Program-made: the position numbers and the translations under genes
NCBI RefSeq assembly: GCF_023238625.1
Contig: NZ_CP096670.1
Span: 3,266,501-3,330,500 of the forward strand
Length of the DNA stretch: 64,000 bases
DNA from: Agarivorans sp. TSD2052
GTDB lineage: Bacteria > Pseudomonadota > Gammaproteobacteria > Enterobacterales > Celerinatantimonadaceae
Reading direction: 5' to 3'
Notes under the pieces: model-generated
Databases searched by the model: none
What the model was told of the DNA's origin: nothing
What the model saw: only the letters and a program-made list of their open reading frames with translations
Part shown: positions 23,424-31,776 of the stretch, piece by piece
Position numbering within the stretch: the stretch's first letter is position 1
Layout of the letters: every line of letters starts with the position of its first letter

Positions 23424-24314
23424 ATGGCCATGAATTGGAGTATTGATCAGCTACAAGCCTTTGTCAGCGCAGCCCAATTGGGCTCATTTTCAGCCGCGGC
23501 TCGCAAACTAGGCAAAGCGCAATCACGGGTGAGTACTGCTATTGCTAACTTAGAGGCAGATTTAGGCTTCGAGCTTTATGACCGAAGTGCCAAGCTGCCA
23601 GTGCTTACGCCTCTTGGCCAACAAATGCTGCCGGAAGCGCAGCTAGTACTAGAACAATGTCACCGACTACAATCACGTGCTTTAACCGCTGCGAATAAAG
23701 AGCCCATCTCCTTAAAAATTGCCATTGATGAAGCTATCCCCATTGAAGCCATTCACTCAATGTTTATGCGAATAGGCGAACAGTTCCCCTATTTACAACT
23801 TACTGTAACCAACGGCACTCAAGACGATATTTCAGCGGCGATAGAAAATAAACAACTAGATATTGGTTTAATGCTTAGCCAAAAAGCCCTACCCGATAAT
23901 GTAATGTTTAGCTCTTTAGGTTACGTTGAGTTGGTGCTGATTGTTGGCATGCAGCACCCTTTAACCAAGTTAACGTCAATTAGTTATCAGCATTTGCAAA
24001 AGTATCGACAACTTGTTCAATGCAACCGTGAAGGCCTTGGCAGCTCTACACCAATAAGCCCAAGCCACTGGTACGTAGATAGTTTCTATTTAATCAGTGA
24101 ATTAGTCGCAAAAAACCAAGGCTGGGCAATCGTACCGCAACATATTGCCCAAAATGACTGGATTGAAGGCGCCATTCAAGTGGTTCACTGTGATTCGTTA
24201 TTGGCTAATATGAAGTTTGAAATAGGCATAGTAAAGCGCTGCGATAGCCCAGATAGCAAACTTAGCACCTGGTTAGTCGCTGAGCTGCTTAAACTAATCA
24301 GTAATGATAGCTAA
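23424..24314 (+). CDS. LysR-family regulator, divergent from the MATE pump
   Basis: This protein of 296 residues begins with a standard LysR helix-turn-helix (WSIDQLQAFVSAAQLGSFSA, then ARKLGKAQSRVSTAIANLEAD and LGFELYDRS), followed by the periplasmic-binding-like effector domain (about 92-290) with ISLKIAIDEAI, DIGLMLS and VAKNQGWAIVPQH. The ATG two codons in (MNWSIDQ) is an equally likely start. The gene faces away from the MATE pump across a short gap with AT-rich promoter sequence. By the usual LysR layout it should regulate the pump; the inducer is unknown. Confidence 0.9.
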   Translation: MAMNWSIDQLQAFVSAAQLGSFSAAARKLGKAQSRVSTAIANLEADLGFELYDRSAKLPVLTPLGQQMLPEAQLVLEQCHRLQSRALTAANKEPISLKIAIDEAIPIEAIHSMFMRIGEQFPYLQLTVTNGTQDDISAAIENKQLDIGLMLSQKALPDNVMFSSLGYVELVLIVGMQHPLTKLTSISYQHLQKYRQLVQCNREGLGSSTPISPSHWYVDSFYLISELVAKNQGWAIVPQHIAQNDWIEGAIQVVHCDSLLANMKFEIGIVKRCDSPDSKLSTWLVAELLKLISNDS

Positions 24315-24499
24315 TGGCATATCAGCCCCCGCTGCCACTCAATGACCAACTTAAAGAGCGTGACTTAAGCGCTTGCGGTAACTCATGTGTTACTAGTATG
24401 AATTACCGCGTCTAACTCAACCTTTTGTGCTGTTGCCTTGCTAAGAGCTCACAGATATTGACCTAAACCAGTCACGCCAATATTTGCGCTAAGTGAGCA

Positions 24500-25330
24500 C
24501 TATTTGTTTGCCCCCCAAGCCCCTTGTAAAGCCGCCGTTTTCACATAATCGACAAAAGACCTTGGTGCTCGGCCAAGTGCTTGCTCTACGCCCTGGCATA
24601 AATGGCTATTTCTACCGTCCATCACTTCAGTAAACAACTCGCTCATAAGCCACAACATATCTTCTGGAAATTGCTGTTGTTTTAAGGCTCCAACAAATTG
24701 CTGCACGGTTAATTCGGTGAATTCAATGGGGCTTTGCTTAGCCTTAGCAATCAGCGCCACACATTCTCGTAAACTCAACAACTCTGGCCCGGTCACTTCA
24801 AATAAACGATTGTGTAATGCAGGAGTGCTTAAACACGCGACTGCCACTTCTGCAATATCATCAACATCAACAAAAGGCTCTAACACGTCAGCTCGCGGCA
24901 AGGCAACGTGGCCACTGTTCACAGACTCGATTAGAAAGCCTTCGCTAAAATTTTGGGCAAACCAACTGGCGCGCACAACATTCCAGCTTAAGCCGCTATC
25001 AATTAGCTGCTGCTCTGCGCGTTGAGCGCCTTCTTCACCACGCCCCGATAGTAATACAATGTGGCGAATGCCTGCTTGCTTGGCCAGCTTGATAAATTCA
25101 CTGATCGCGGCTTGGGCGGCGGGTACGGCCAAATCAGGTTGGTAGGTCACGTAAGCTGAGTCACAGCCTTGCATAGCCTTTAGCCAAGTCTCAGGGTTGA
25201 GCCAGTCAAAAGAAAGTTAGCTTGAACGTGATACCCCACGTGTCGCCATACCTGCATTTTTTAATAACGTGTTTACTCGGCTACCGGTTTTACCGTTTGC
25301 GCCAACAATTAAGGTGGTAGATGTAGTCAT
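24500..25330 (-). pseudogene. NmrA-like NAD(P)-binding oxidoreductase, broken by one in-frame stop
   Basis: The full reading frame starts at 25330 (MTTSTTLIVGANGKTGSRVN), the glycine-rich dinucleotide motif of NmrA/atypical SDR proteins. It continues to codon 38, which is TAA (25217-25219). The frame then resumes without shift: LSFDWLNPETWLKAMQGCDS, YVTYQPDLAVPAAQ, IRHIVLLSGRGEEGAQ and WNVVRASWFAQNFSEGF. All of these fit a 276-codon azoreductase-type NmrA protein. An internal ATG at 25174 has no good ribosome-binding site and would lack the NAD(P)-binding motif. The simplest reading is a recent nonsense mutation; a sequencing error or a stop-suppressed gene are alternatives. An AraC gene is divergent 133 bases away. 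Confidence 0.8.
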
Positions 25331-25463
25331 TAGTTTGCTCCTAGCAATAGTTAACAAAAGTGGGTGCTTATCCACGAGCTTAGTATTGGCGAAATAAACT
25401 GGATGTTTAATACCACTTTGACTACAATTTTTAACTATTCGTCTATATCGGCCGTATACGCCT

Positions 25464-26426
25464 ATGATTGACCCACAATGTGTTACTCAGCCCCACTTTC
25501 CCGAGGCCAACGATCCCTTAGGGGAGATTTTGCATCAACTTCGAGTAGACGGTAGCTTATATTGTCGCTCTCGCCTTTTTGGTCGTTGGTCTTTAGCGAT
25601 GCCGGTATTACCCGGAAAAATGATGTTTCATATCGTTAATAAAGGCCAATGCTGGTTAAGCCTTGATGATGAAGCACCGGTATTACTCACCCAGGGCAGC
25701 TTAGTGCTGGTGCCGCATGGTCATGGCCATAGCATGAGTAGCGAGCTAGGTTTAGCGGCTACCCCACTGTTTGAGGCGGGCGTTAAACGAGTTAGCGAGC
25801 GCTATGAAACACTAGAGATTAGCGGCGAAGGTGAAAGCACAGAAGTCACCTGTGGGGTAGTAGGTTTTGACCAGGTAGCGGCACTGCAACTGATTCAACA
25901 ACTGCCGCCTTTGTTGATCTTAGACGAACTAGAAAGCACTAAGCAAACCTGGCTAAATAGCAGCTTGGCGCTGATCACCTCTGAAGCTCAACAACTCAAA
26001 CCGGGTGGCGAAACCATTATTACCCACCTTGCCGATATTTTGGTGATTCAGTTAATTCGCCACTGGTTAGAGCACTCGCCTCAAGCGAACCAAGGCTGGC
26101 TTGGCGCATTGCGCGATAAACAGATTGGCCTTGCCCTGCAGGCGATTCACCACCAGCCAGACAAAGCCTGGACAGTAGACACCCTCGCGCAACAATGTGG
26201 TATGTCGCGTTCTGGCTTTTCAGCAAGGTTTAGCCAACTAATGGGAAATAGCGTTAAGAATTACCTTACACAATGGCGTATGCAGTTGGCCCAGCAAAAA
26301 CTAAAACACCAACGCGTCCCCTTAATTGAGTTAGCCGACGCTCTGGGTTATCAATCTGAAGCTGCTTTTTCACGCGCCTTTAAACGGGTAATAGGCGTAC
26401 CTCCCGGCAAAGTAGCGCTGAATTAA
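25464..26426 (+). CDS. AraC-family regulator with cupin sensor
   Basis: This 320-residue regulator combines an N-terminal cupin-like domain (about 12-190; SRLFGRWSLAMPVLPGKMMF, LVLVPHGHGHSM, LLILDELEST) with two AraC-type helix-turn-helices at the C-terminus (WTVDTLAQQCGMSRSGFSAR, FSQLMGNSVKNYL, then ELADALGYQSEAAFSRAFKR). The type matches the cupin_6 regulators commonly found beside short-chain or NmrA oxidoreductases. It is divergent from the interrupted NmrA-like gene and was probably its activator. With its target broken, its remaining role is unclear. Confidence 0.9.
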   Translation: MIDPQCVTQPHFPEANDPLGEILHQLRVDGSLYCRSRLFGRWSLAMPVLPGKMMFHIVNKGQCWLSLDDEAPVLLTQGSLVLVPHGHGHSMSSELGLAATPLFEAGVKRVSERYETLEISGEGESTEVTCGVVGFDQVAALQLIQQLPPLLILDELESTKQTWLNSSLALITSEAQQLKPGGETIITHLADILVIQLIRHWLEHSPQANQGWLGALRDKQIGLALQAIHHQPDKAWTVDTLAQQCGMSRSGFSARFSQLMGNSVKNYLTQWRMQLAQQKLKHQRVPLIELADALGYQSEAAFSRAFKRVIGVPPGKVALN

Positions 26427-26580
26427 CAGCGCTCGTTTATGCCGCGCAGGTATGCTACGAATACTTAATATAAGCAGTCTCATCTTTCAATTCGTAGGTT
26501 CTGGGGTATACTGCGCAAAATTTAACTCACTAATACATGGCCTTATTTGAAATCGCTATGTCAATAATGGAACTTTTCCT

Positions 26581-27138
26581 TTGAAAAAAATTATCGCAGC
26601 CATCGCCCTAAGCACCCTAGTATCGGCCCCTGTTTTGGCAAGCTCTCCCGTTATGTTCTCAACCATTAATGGTTACAACGCCCCTAAATCGGATGCAGTA
26701 GAAGGCGTTCGTTTGTCGGTTCTTCATGGACAAGTAGATGAAGTGAAAGGGGTAGATTTTTCAGTGCTAGGCATGTCTGAAACTAAACGTACTACCGGCA
26801 TTAACTTTGGTTTATTTTTTGGCGGCGCGAAAGTAACAGAAGAGATGAAAGGTGCTTCTTTAGGTTTATTTAACTGGAACACCGGCACTACAACAGGTAT
26901 TAACTTGGCCGCAGTAAACATTACTAATGACGTGAATGGCTTAAACTGGAGTGCAGTAAACTACTCAGAAGGCTACACCAAAGCTGATCTAGGCTTCGCC
27001 AGTATTTCAGATAAATCTAACTTCCAGTTAGGTGTATTTAACATGACGAAAGAAATTGATGGTGTGCAAATTGGTTTAATTAATTGCGCAGATAACGGCT
27101 TTTTCAAATGTTTCCCTATCTTTAACTTTGCTAAATAA
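26581..27138 (+). CDS. Secreted repeat protein (VC2662-like)
   Basis: The 185-residue product has a signal peptide (KKIIAAIALSTLVSAPVLAS, cut near 21). It is then built from short repeats of the form G-hydrophobic-x-hydrophobic-G (VEGVRLSVLHGQ, VKGVDFSVLGMSE, TTGINFGLFFGG, MKGASLGLFNWN, TTGINLAAVNIT, VNGLNWSAVNYS, IDGVQIGLINCA). Such regular strands should form a beta solenoid or a surface repeat structure. The pattern recalls Vibrio VC2662-type proteins, a family of unknown function; I give that name with moderate confidence. It appears monocistronic, and a strong inverted repeat follows. Confidence 0.7.
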   Translation: MKKIIAAIALSTLVSAPVLASSPVMFSTINGYNAPKSDAVEGVRLSVLHGQVDEVKGVDFSVLGMSETKRTTGINFGLFFGGAKVTEEMKGASLGLFNWNTGTTTGINLAAVNITNDVNGLNWSAVNYSEGYTKADLGFASISDKSNFQLGVFNMTKEIDGVQIGLINCADNGFFKCFPIFNFAK

Positions 27139-27167
27139 GCTCAGTTAGATATATAGAGTAAAACACT

Positions 27168-27208
27168 ATGAGCGTGGCTTAATAGCCAAGACCATTAACC
27201 ACGCTCAT
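27168..27208. repeat. 10-bp inverted repeat after the repeat-protein gene
   Basis: ATGAGCGTGG (27168-27177) and CCACGCTCAT (27199-27208) pair perfectly around a 21-base loop. It lies 30 bases after the stop at 27138. It may protect the mRNA end or help terminate transcription, though no T-run follows. Confidence 0.6.
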
Positions 27209-27426
27209 TGCTAAGTGTTTAAATATAGCCCGCCTACATCAGCGGCAATCAATGGATGAGCAACACCAAGACATAGCGCAGCAAACGCCCATCTGAAGCC
27301 TCATCATGACTTGGCGAATCATCATAAATAACACTGCCCCCCCCGATACACACATCTGATCCAACCACTTTTCCCCAGCGCTCTGCTACAGTTAATGACA
27401 AGCCAAACAATAATAAGGCACAAAGC

Positions 27427-28098
27427 ATGAGTACTTTTGTAAGAGGGATTCTATGTAGCTGTTTATTACTGATTGCCCCTTCTATTTATGCCGCATTTAT
27501 CACCACCAATGAAGCCGCGCTAGACGATATCTACTCTCAAGCTAGTTTTGGCAACAGAATTATTGATATAAGAATTGGCACAGCCACTGAGTTAGTTTTT
27601 CCTGAACTATTAGATATCACCACGGGTGCTGAAGTTAGCCAACTATTTAACCAACATTTAGGGCCTGCCAATGTGGTTAACTTCTTTTATATCGACACCA
27701 TTAGCGCCTGTGGCAACAATACTTCTAGAAGTATCGTTGGTTGTGGTGAGTATTTTGGCAATGATTTTGTGGTGGAGTCTTCATTTGCGGCGGGGCGTTA
27801 TGGAGGGGAGTTATTGGCACATGAACTGGGTCATAACTTAGGTTTACCTCACTTAGCGGGTAGCTATTTAATGAACCCAGGTTTGAATAATCGCACGCTA
27901 ATTACCGAACCCGAAGTAACACGGATTTTCCGTAGTCCACTGGTACAAAGTGACGATAGCAGTTTTTGGATAGACATAACCCCTGTATTAATCGTGGCCG
28001 AAGCCAGCCGTGTGAGTGAGCCCGTGTCAGCCGGTTTGTTTATGTTGATATTGCTGCTGGTAACGTGGCGCAAACAACAGCTTAGCGCCTTTGCTTAG
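27427..28098 (+). CDS. Secreted metalloprotease with PEP-CTERM sorting signal
   Basis: The 223-residue protein carries a signal peptide (about 1-22, GILCSCLLLIAPSIYAA). It has a metzincin zinc site HELGHNLGLPH (residues 132-142: His132, Glu133, His136, His142) and a Met-turn (YLMNP, Met149). The C-terminus has SEPVSAGLFMLILLLVTW followed by RKQQ, the PEP-CTERM layout: a Pro motif (here SEP), a membrane helix and a basic end. PEP-CTERM proteins are processed by exosortase and are linked to exopolysaccharide production. It is small for a metzincin, so the catalytic domain is minimal. No exosortase gene lies in this window. Substrate unknown. Confidence 0.8.
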   Translation: MSTFVRGILCSCLLLIAPSIYAAFITTNEAALDDIYSQASFGNRIIDIRIGTATELVFPELLDITTGAEVSQLFNQHLGPANVVNFFYIDTISACGNNTSRSIVGCGEYFGNDFVVESSFAAGRYGGELLAHELGHNLGLPHLAGSYLMNPGLNNRTLITEPEVTRIFRSPLVQSDDSSFWIDITPVLIVAEASRVSEPVSAGLFMLILLLVTWRKQQLSAFA

Positions 28099-28312
28099 GT
28101 GACACATTAAGTTAAACGCTTAATAATTGTAAGCGTATTAATCTCTCATAAAAACTTGCGGGTCTGGTTATCAACAACAATACTCAATGACTTGTATCTA
28201 TTGAAGCACTTAATAAACAGACCTACTTGCAACAACCATCGCTTAGCGTAATGAAGGCTAGCATTCGCGCTTATTCAAACCCATTTATCCCCCAACCACC
28301 AAGGAAGGCACA

Positions 28313-30280
28313 ATGCGACGATTAATAGTATCTTTTGTCAGTGCGCTAGCATGGGCGCTGGCGCTACCAGTATTAGCGGCAACCGAAGCAAAACCTGCTT
28401 CCGATTTCACCAAGAAAGCCAATGCGGCCGTACTAGAAGCCCTACCTTTTAATGACACCGAAGACTTTGAAAACGCTCAACGTGGCTTTATCGCCCAACC
28501 AGATACGCTCACCATTAAATCTGCCGACGGCACGGTAGTGTGGGATTTGGAACAATACAAACAATTTATTAGTGTTGATAAAGCCGCCCCCGACACAGTT
28601 AATCCCAGCCTTTGGCGAAACGCCCAACTGGTGATCCAATACGGCTTATTTGAAGTTACCCCGAATATTTACCAAGTACGCTCTTACGATTTATCTAACA
28701 TCACCTTTGTAAAAGGCGATACCGGCTGGATAGTATTTGACCCCCTTATCTCGCCCGAAACGGCCAAAGCAGCACTAGATTTAGTTAACCAAAAACTGGG
28801 CGAACGCCCAGTAGTCGCGATTATTTATAGCCATAGCCACATTGACCACTACGGCGGTGCCACAGGCTTAACCACCAAAGAAGAGGTCGCAGCAGGTAAG
28901 GTTCAAATCTTAGCGCCCGAACACTTTACCGAACACGCGGTATCAGAAAATGTGATTGCCGGTAATGCCATGGGTCGCCGCGCGGTTTACATGTATGGCG
29001 CGCTGCTACCACGCAATGCCAAGGGCGGCGTAAATGGCGGCTTAGGTATGACCACCTCTACCGGGTTAGCGGGTTTATTGCTGCCTACCCACGAGGTCAC
29101 CAAAACCGGTGAAGAGATCACCATTGATGGAGTAACCATGGAGTTTCAAATGACTCCTGGCACCGAGGCTCCAGCAGAAATGAATACTTGGTTTGGTGAA
29201 TGGAATGCCCTCTGGATGGCTGAAAACACCACCAATACCATGCACAACATTTTAACCTTACGTGGCGCCCAAGTGCGTGATGCGCTTAAGTGGTCAAGCT
29301 TCCTAAACGAAACCATCGAGCGCTGGGGAGATACGGTTGAAGTTAAGTTTCAAAGCCACCACTGGCCGCTGTGGGGCAACGACAACATTGTGCCTTATTT
29401 CAAAAAACAGCGAGATATTTACAAATTTACCCACGATCAATCGGTTCGTTTAATGAACCAAGGTTACAACGGTGAAGAAATTTCCGAAATGCTCACCCTG
29501 CCCCCAGAGCTTGAAAACAACTGGCCAACTCGCGGTTACTACGGCACCTTACGCCACAATAGCCGCGCGGTGTACCAACGCTACATGGGCTGGTACAACG
29601 GCAATCCATCTGATCTGAATAACTTACCCCAAGAGATGGTGGCTAAAAAATACGTTGAATTTATGGGGGGGGATGCGCAGGTATTAGAAAAAGCTCAGGG
29701 ATCTTTTGATAAAGGAGAATACCGCTGGGTTGCAGAAGTGATGAAACACGCAGTATTTGCCAACCCTGAAAGCCAAGCCGCCAAAGAACTATTAGCCGAC
29801 GCTTACGAGCAGCTTGGTTACCAAGCTGAATCGGGCCCGTGGCGCTCTGTTTACTTGCAAGGAGCTTATGAGTTGCGCAACGGTGTGCCGAGTGCGGGCG
29901 GCACCCAAACTGCCACCCCAGACACCATCAGAGCAATGACTCCAGATATGCTGTTTGATTATTTAGCGGTGCGCTTAATTGCCGACAAAGCGGCTGGCAA
30001 GCAGTTCACCATTAATATCGACTTTACCGATATCGATAGCCACCACAGCTTAACCGTAGAAAACGCAGTGCTTAACCACACCCAAAAACAAGCGGCTAAA
30101 GCCGATGTGAGCCTGAGTTTAAGCATGCAAACTATGAACAATATTCAGCTTAAACAGCTTAGCTTTGACGACGCCATCGCCAATGGTGATATCAAACTAA
30201 ACGGCGACAAAGCGGTGTTTGATGGCTTCTTGGCCATGCTAGATGAGTTCAACTTCTGGTTTAATATTGTTACGCCTTAA
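28313..30280 (+). CDS. Secreted alkylsulfatase (SdsA1-like, metallo-beta-lactamase fold)
   Basis: This enzyme of 655 residues has a signal peptide (RRLIVSFVSALAWALALPVLA). The metallo-beta-lactamase domain contains the two-metal motif SHSHIDHYGG (HxHxDH, about 174-182) and the later EAPAEMNTWF and AENTTNTMHNILTLRG, which supply further metal ligands in class III alkylsulfatases. A dimerisation domain follows (about 390-530), and the end (about 545-655) is an SCP2-like domain that holds the alkyl chain. It hydrolyses primary alkyl sulfates such as dodecyl sulfate in the periplasm or outside the cell, releasing sulfate and alcohol. It appears monocistronic with a terminator. Confidence 0.93.
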   Translation: MRRLIVSFVSALAWALALPVLAATEAKPASDFTKKANAAVLEALPFNDTEDFENAQRGFIAQPDTLTIKSADGTVVWDLEQYKQFISVDKAAPDTVNPSLWRNAQLVIQYGLFEVTPNIYQVRSYDLSNITFVKGDTGWIVFDPLISPETAKAALDLVNQKLGERPVVAIIYSHSHIDHYGGATGLTTKEEVAAGKVQILAPEHFTEHAVSENVIAGNAMGRRAVYMYGALLPRNAKGGVNGGLGMTTSTGLAGLLLPTHEVTKTGEEITIDGVTMEFQMTPGTEAPAEMNTWFGEWNALWMAENTTNTMHNILTLRGAQVRDALKWSSFLNETIERWGDTVEVKFQSHHWPLWGNDNIVPYFKKQRDIYKFTHDQSVRLMNQGYNGEEISEMLTLPPELENNWPTRGYYGTLRHNSRAVYQRYMGWYNGNPSDLNNLPQEMVAKKYVEFMGGDAQVLEKAQGSFDKGEYRWVAEVMKHAVFANPESQAAKELLADAYEQLGYQAESGPWRSVYLQGAYELRNGVPSAGGTQTATPDTIRAMTPDMLFDYLAVRLIADKAAGKQFTINIDFTDIDSHHSLTVENAVLNHTQKQAAKADVSLSLSMQTMNNIQLKQLSFDDAIANGDIKLNGDKAVFDGFLAMLDEFNFWFNIVTP

Positions 30281-30315
30281 GCTTTACTCGCTCTCTTACG
30301 AACTAAGGTTAAAAA

Positions 30316-30348
30316 TATAAGACCAGCGCACTGCTGGCCTTATTTTTC
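30316..30348 (+). terminator. Intrinsic terminator after the alkylsulfatase gene
   Basis: The stem CCAGC-GCACT-GCTGG with AAG/CTT extensions is followed by TTATTTTT, 40 bases after the stop codon. This is a plausible rho-independent terminator of moderate strength. Confidence 0.65.
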
Positions 30349-30567
30349 TCATAACCTGCTACCCTAATTGCCCCGATTAGCCATCAATTATTACGAGCTA
30401 GTGTTATCTGGATAACCCGCTCTAAACATCGTTTATGTAGCAGAAAGTTTACGTGCCAAGCATTGTTCTTCTCGCTTAGCGCTACGCTCTAGCATCACTG
30501 AACTAAAATTAGTTACCACTCCAATTATCGTTACAGCAACAATAATAGGCGGAAACGGAGTTAACTA

Positions 30568-31206
30568 ATGCCAACTGAACTAAACGTAATCGCGCCTTAC
30601 ACTGGCGGCTGGGACTCTCAAAATGAATACGATGGTATTGAGGCGCGCTTAGTACGTAATGCCCCAAGCTCTTGGGAAGTCATTTTAGGTTATGACAATC
30701 TGGCAGATTTAATTACCAAAATTAATCAACTGCTCACCATAGACCCAGACCACCCCTGCTTAAAAACGCTAGAAATAACTGCCCACGGTAACCCTATCTC
30801 TATCAATGATATGTCGCGTGTTGATGTGAATACATGGGCAGCCCAGCTCAAGACCCTCAATTGGTGTGACGAGGCCAGTATTTACTTATCGGGTTGCAAT
30901 AGCGGGCTCCCCAGAACAACCCGACTCACCAACCCCGCGCAAGTCGGTCCCATTGCTAAGCAACTCGCCAATGCCTTGCCCTACAATGCCAGCAGCTTTG
31001 CCCACAAAATAAAAGTGTACGGCTCTAAAGGTTATCTCAGCGGGACTCATGTTGAGGGCAATGAAGACATTGTAGATAGCTTTACCGAATACAACTTTAG
31101 CTGGTCACTTCCACCGTGGAGCAAAACAAGGTGGACTAAGTATCCTGGAGGCACTAACGCCACAGGCAATGCCTGTTGGGCTAGTTTTAAAAATGGTAAC
31201 TGGTGA
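30568..31206 (+). CDS. Unknown protein with caspase-like His/Cys arrangement
   Basis: I do not recognise this 212-residue protein. Two short motifs stand out. LEITAHGNP (His73-Gly74) follows a hydrophobic strand, and IYLSGCNSG (Cys110) follows another, about 37 residues later. A His-Gly and a Cys at strand ends with this spacing are typical of clan CD peptidases (caspase, CHAT, gingipain-like, DUF4347 regions). The rest is rich in Trp and Asn, with no signal peptide. Its end overlaps the start of a second unknown gene by four bases. The AAACGGAG upstream gives a good ribosome-binding site. The peptidase reading is inference and needs a structural comparison. Confidence 0.55.
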   Translation: MPTELNVIAPYTGGWDSQNEYDGIEARLVRNAPSSWEVILGYDNLADLITKINQLLTIDPDHPCLKTLEITAHGNPISINDMSRVDVNTWAAQLKTLNWCDEASIYLSGCNSGLPRTTRLTNPAQVGPIAKQLANALPYNASSFAHKIKVYGSKGYLSGTHVEGNEDIVDSFTEYNFSWSLPPWSKTRWTKYPGGTNATGNACWASFKNGNW

Positions 31207-31529
31207 GCACTATGGCTATAACTATTAAAGAGTTTAATACCCCAAATCAAATCACCTTGGATTCGTTTCAACAAGCCTTGTTTGAAGACGAGTTAAAGCG
31301 AGTTAGAGGGACTTTTATCACCCAATGGATAAGTAATTTGGTTGCTACAAGGACTCGCCGTGTTAGACCAATAATGGTACAACCCGACTGTGAAATCATG
31401 GTTAATCACAATGGTCAAATAACCAAGTATTTCCTTCATGGTGAATATGTTCTTTACCAAGAAGGAAGCCCGGTAAACTATCAGTTTTACATGGGCGTAT
31501 TGCTTCAGCAGTGGCTAGGTATGCCTTAG
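31203..31529 (+). CDS. Unknown protein coupled to the caspase-like gene
   Basis: This 108-residue protein starts with GTG at 31203, overlapping the previous stop (GTGA), or with ATG three codons later. No motif is recognised. The N-terminal half is helical and basic (FQQALFEDELKRVRGTFITQ, TRTRRVRPIMVQPD), and the C-terminal half has alternating aromatic strands (CEIMVNHNGQITKYFLHGEY, NYQFYMGVLLQQW). Tight coupling suggests that the two proteins act together, for example as enzyme and inhibitor or substrate, but nothing in the sequence proves it. Confidence 0.5.
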   Translation: MSTMAITIKEFNTPNQITLDSFQQALFEDELKRVRGTFITQWISNLVATRTRRVRPIMVQPDCEIMVNHNGQITKYFLHGEYVLYQEGSPVNYQFYMGVLLQQWLGMP

Positions 31530-31776
31530 CCAAACAGCTTAGCATTCACATTTTGCTACTCGCGCATTCCCCCCAATCGCTATGACTTAAGCGAGTGGCG
31601 TGGCTCTTCAAGTGATGGAACCTTCAACTTAGTTTAGCCAAGGCTTGTTATTCTGGGCAATGGCTCCCATTGCTATAGAATAAGACCACTGATTGAAGCT
31701 GGGCTGCCTAACTCGCAGTGTAAGACTCAATGGCAACCATCTCCCTAATGTATCTGGGCAATATAAAGGCGTAGCC

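Noticed and set aside
27139-27426. Possible gene or remnant between the repeat protein and the metalloprotease
   Set aside because: No frame with start, ribosome-binding site and coding character could be supported; only an inverted repeat was recorded.
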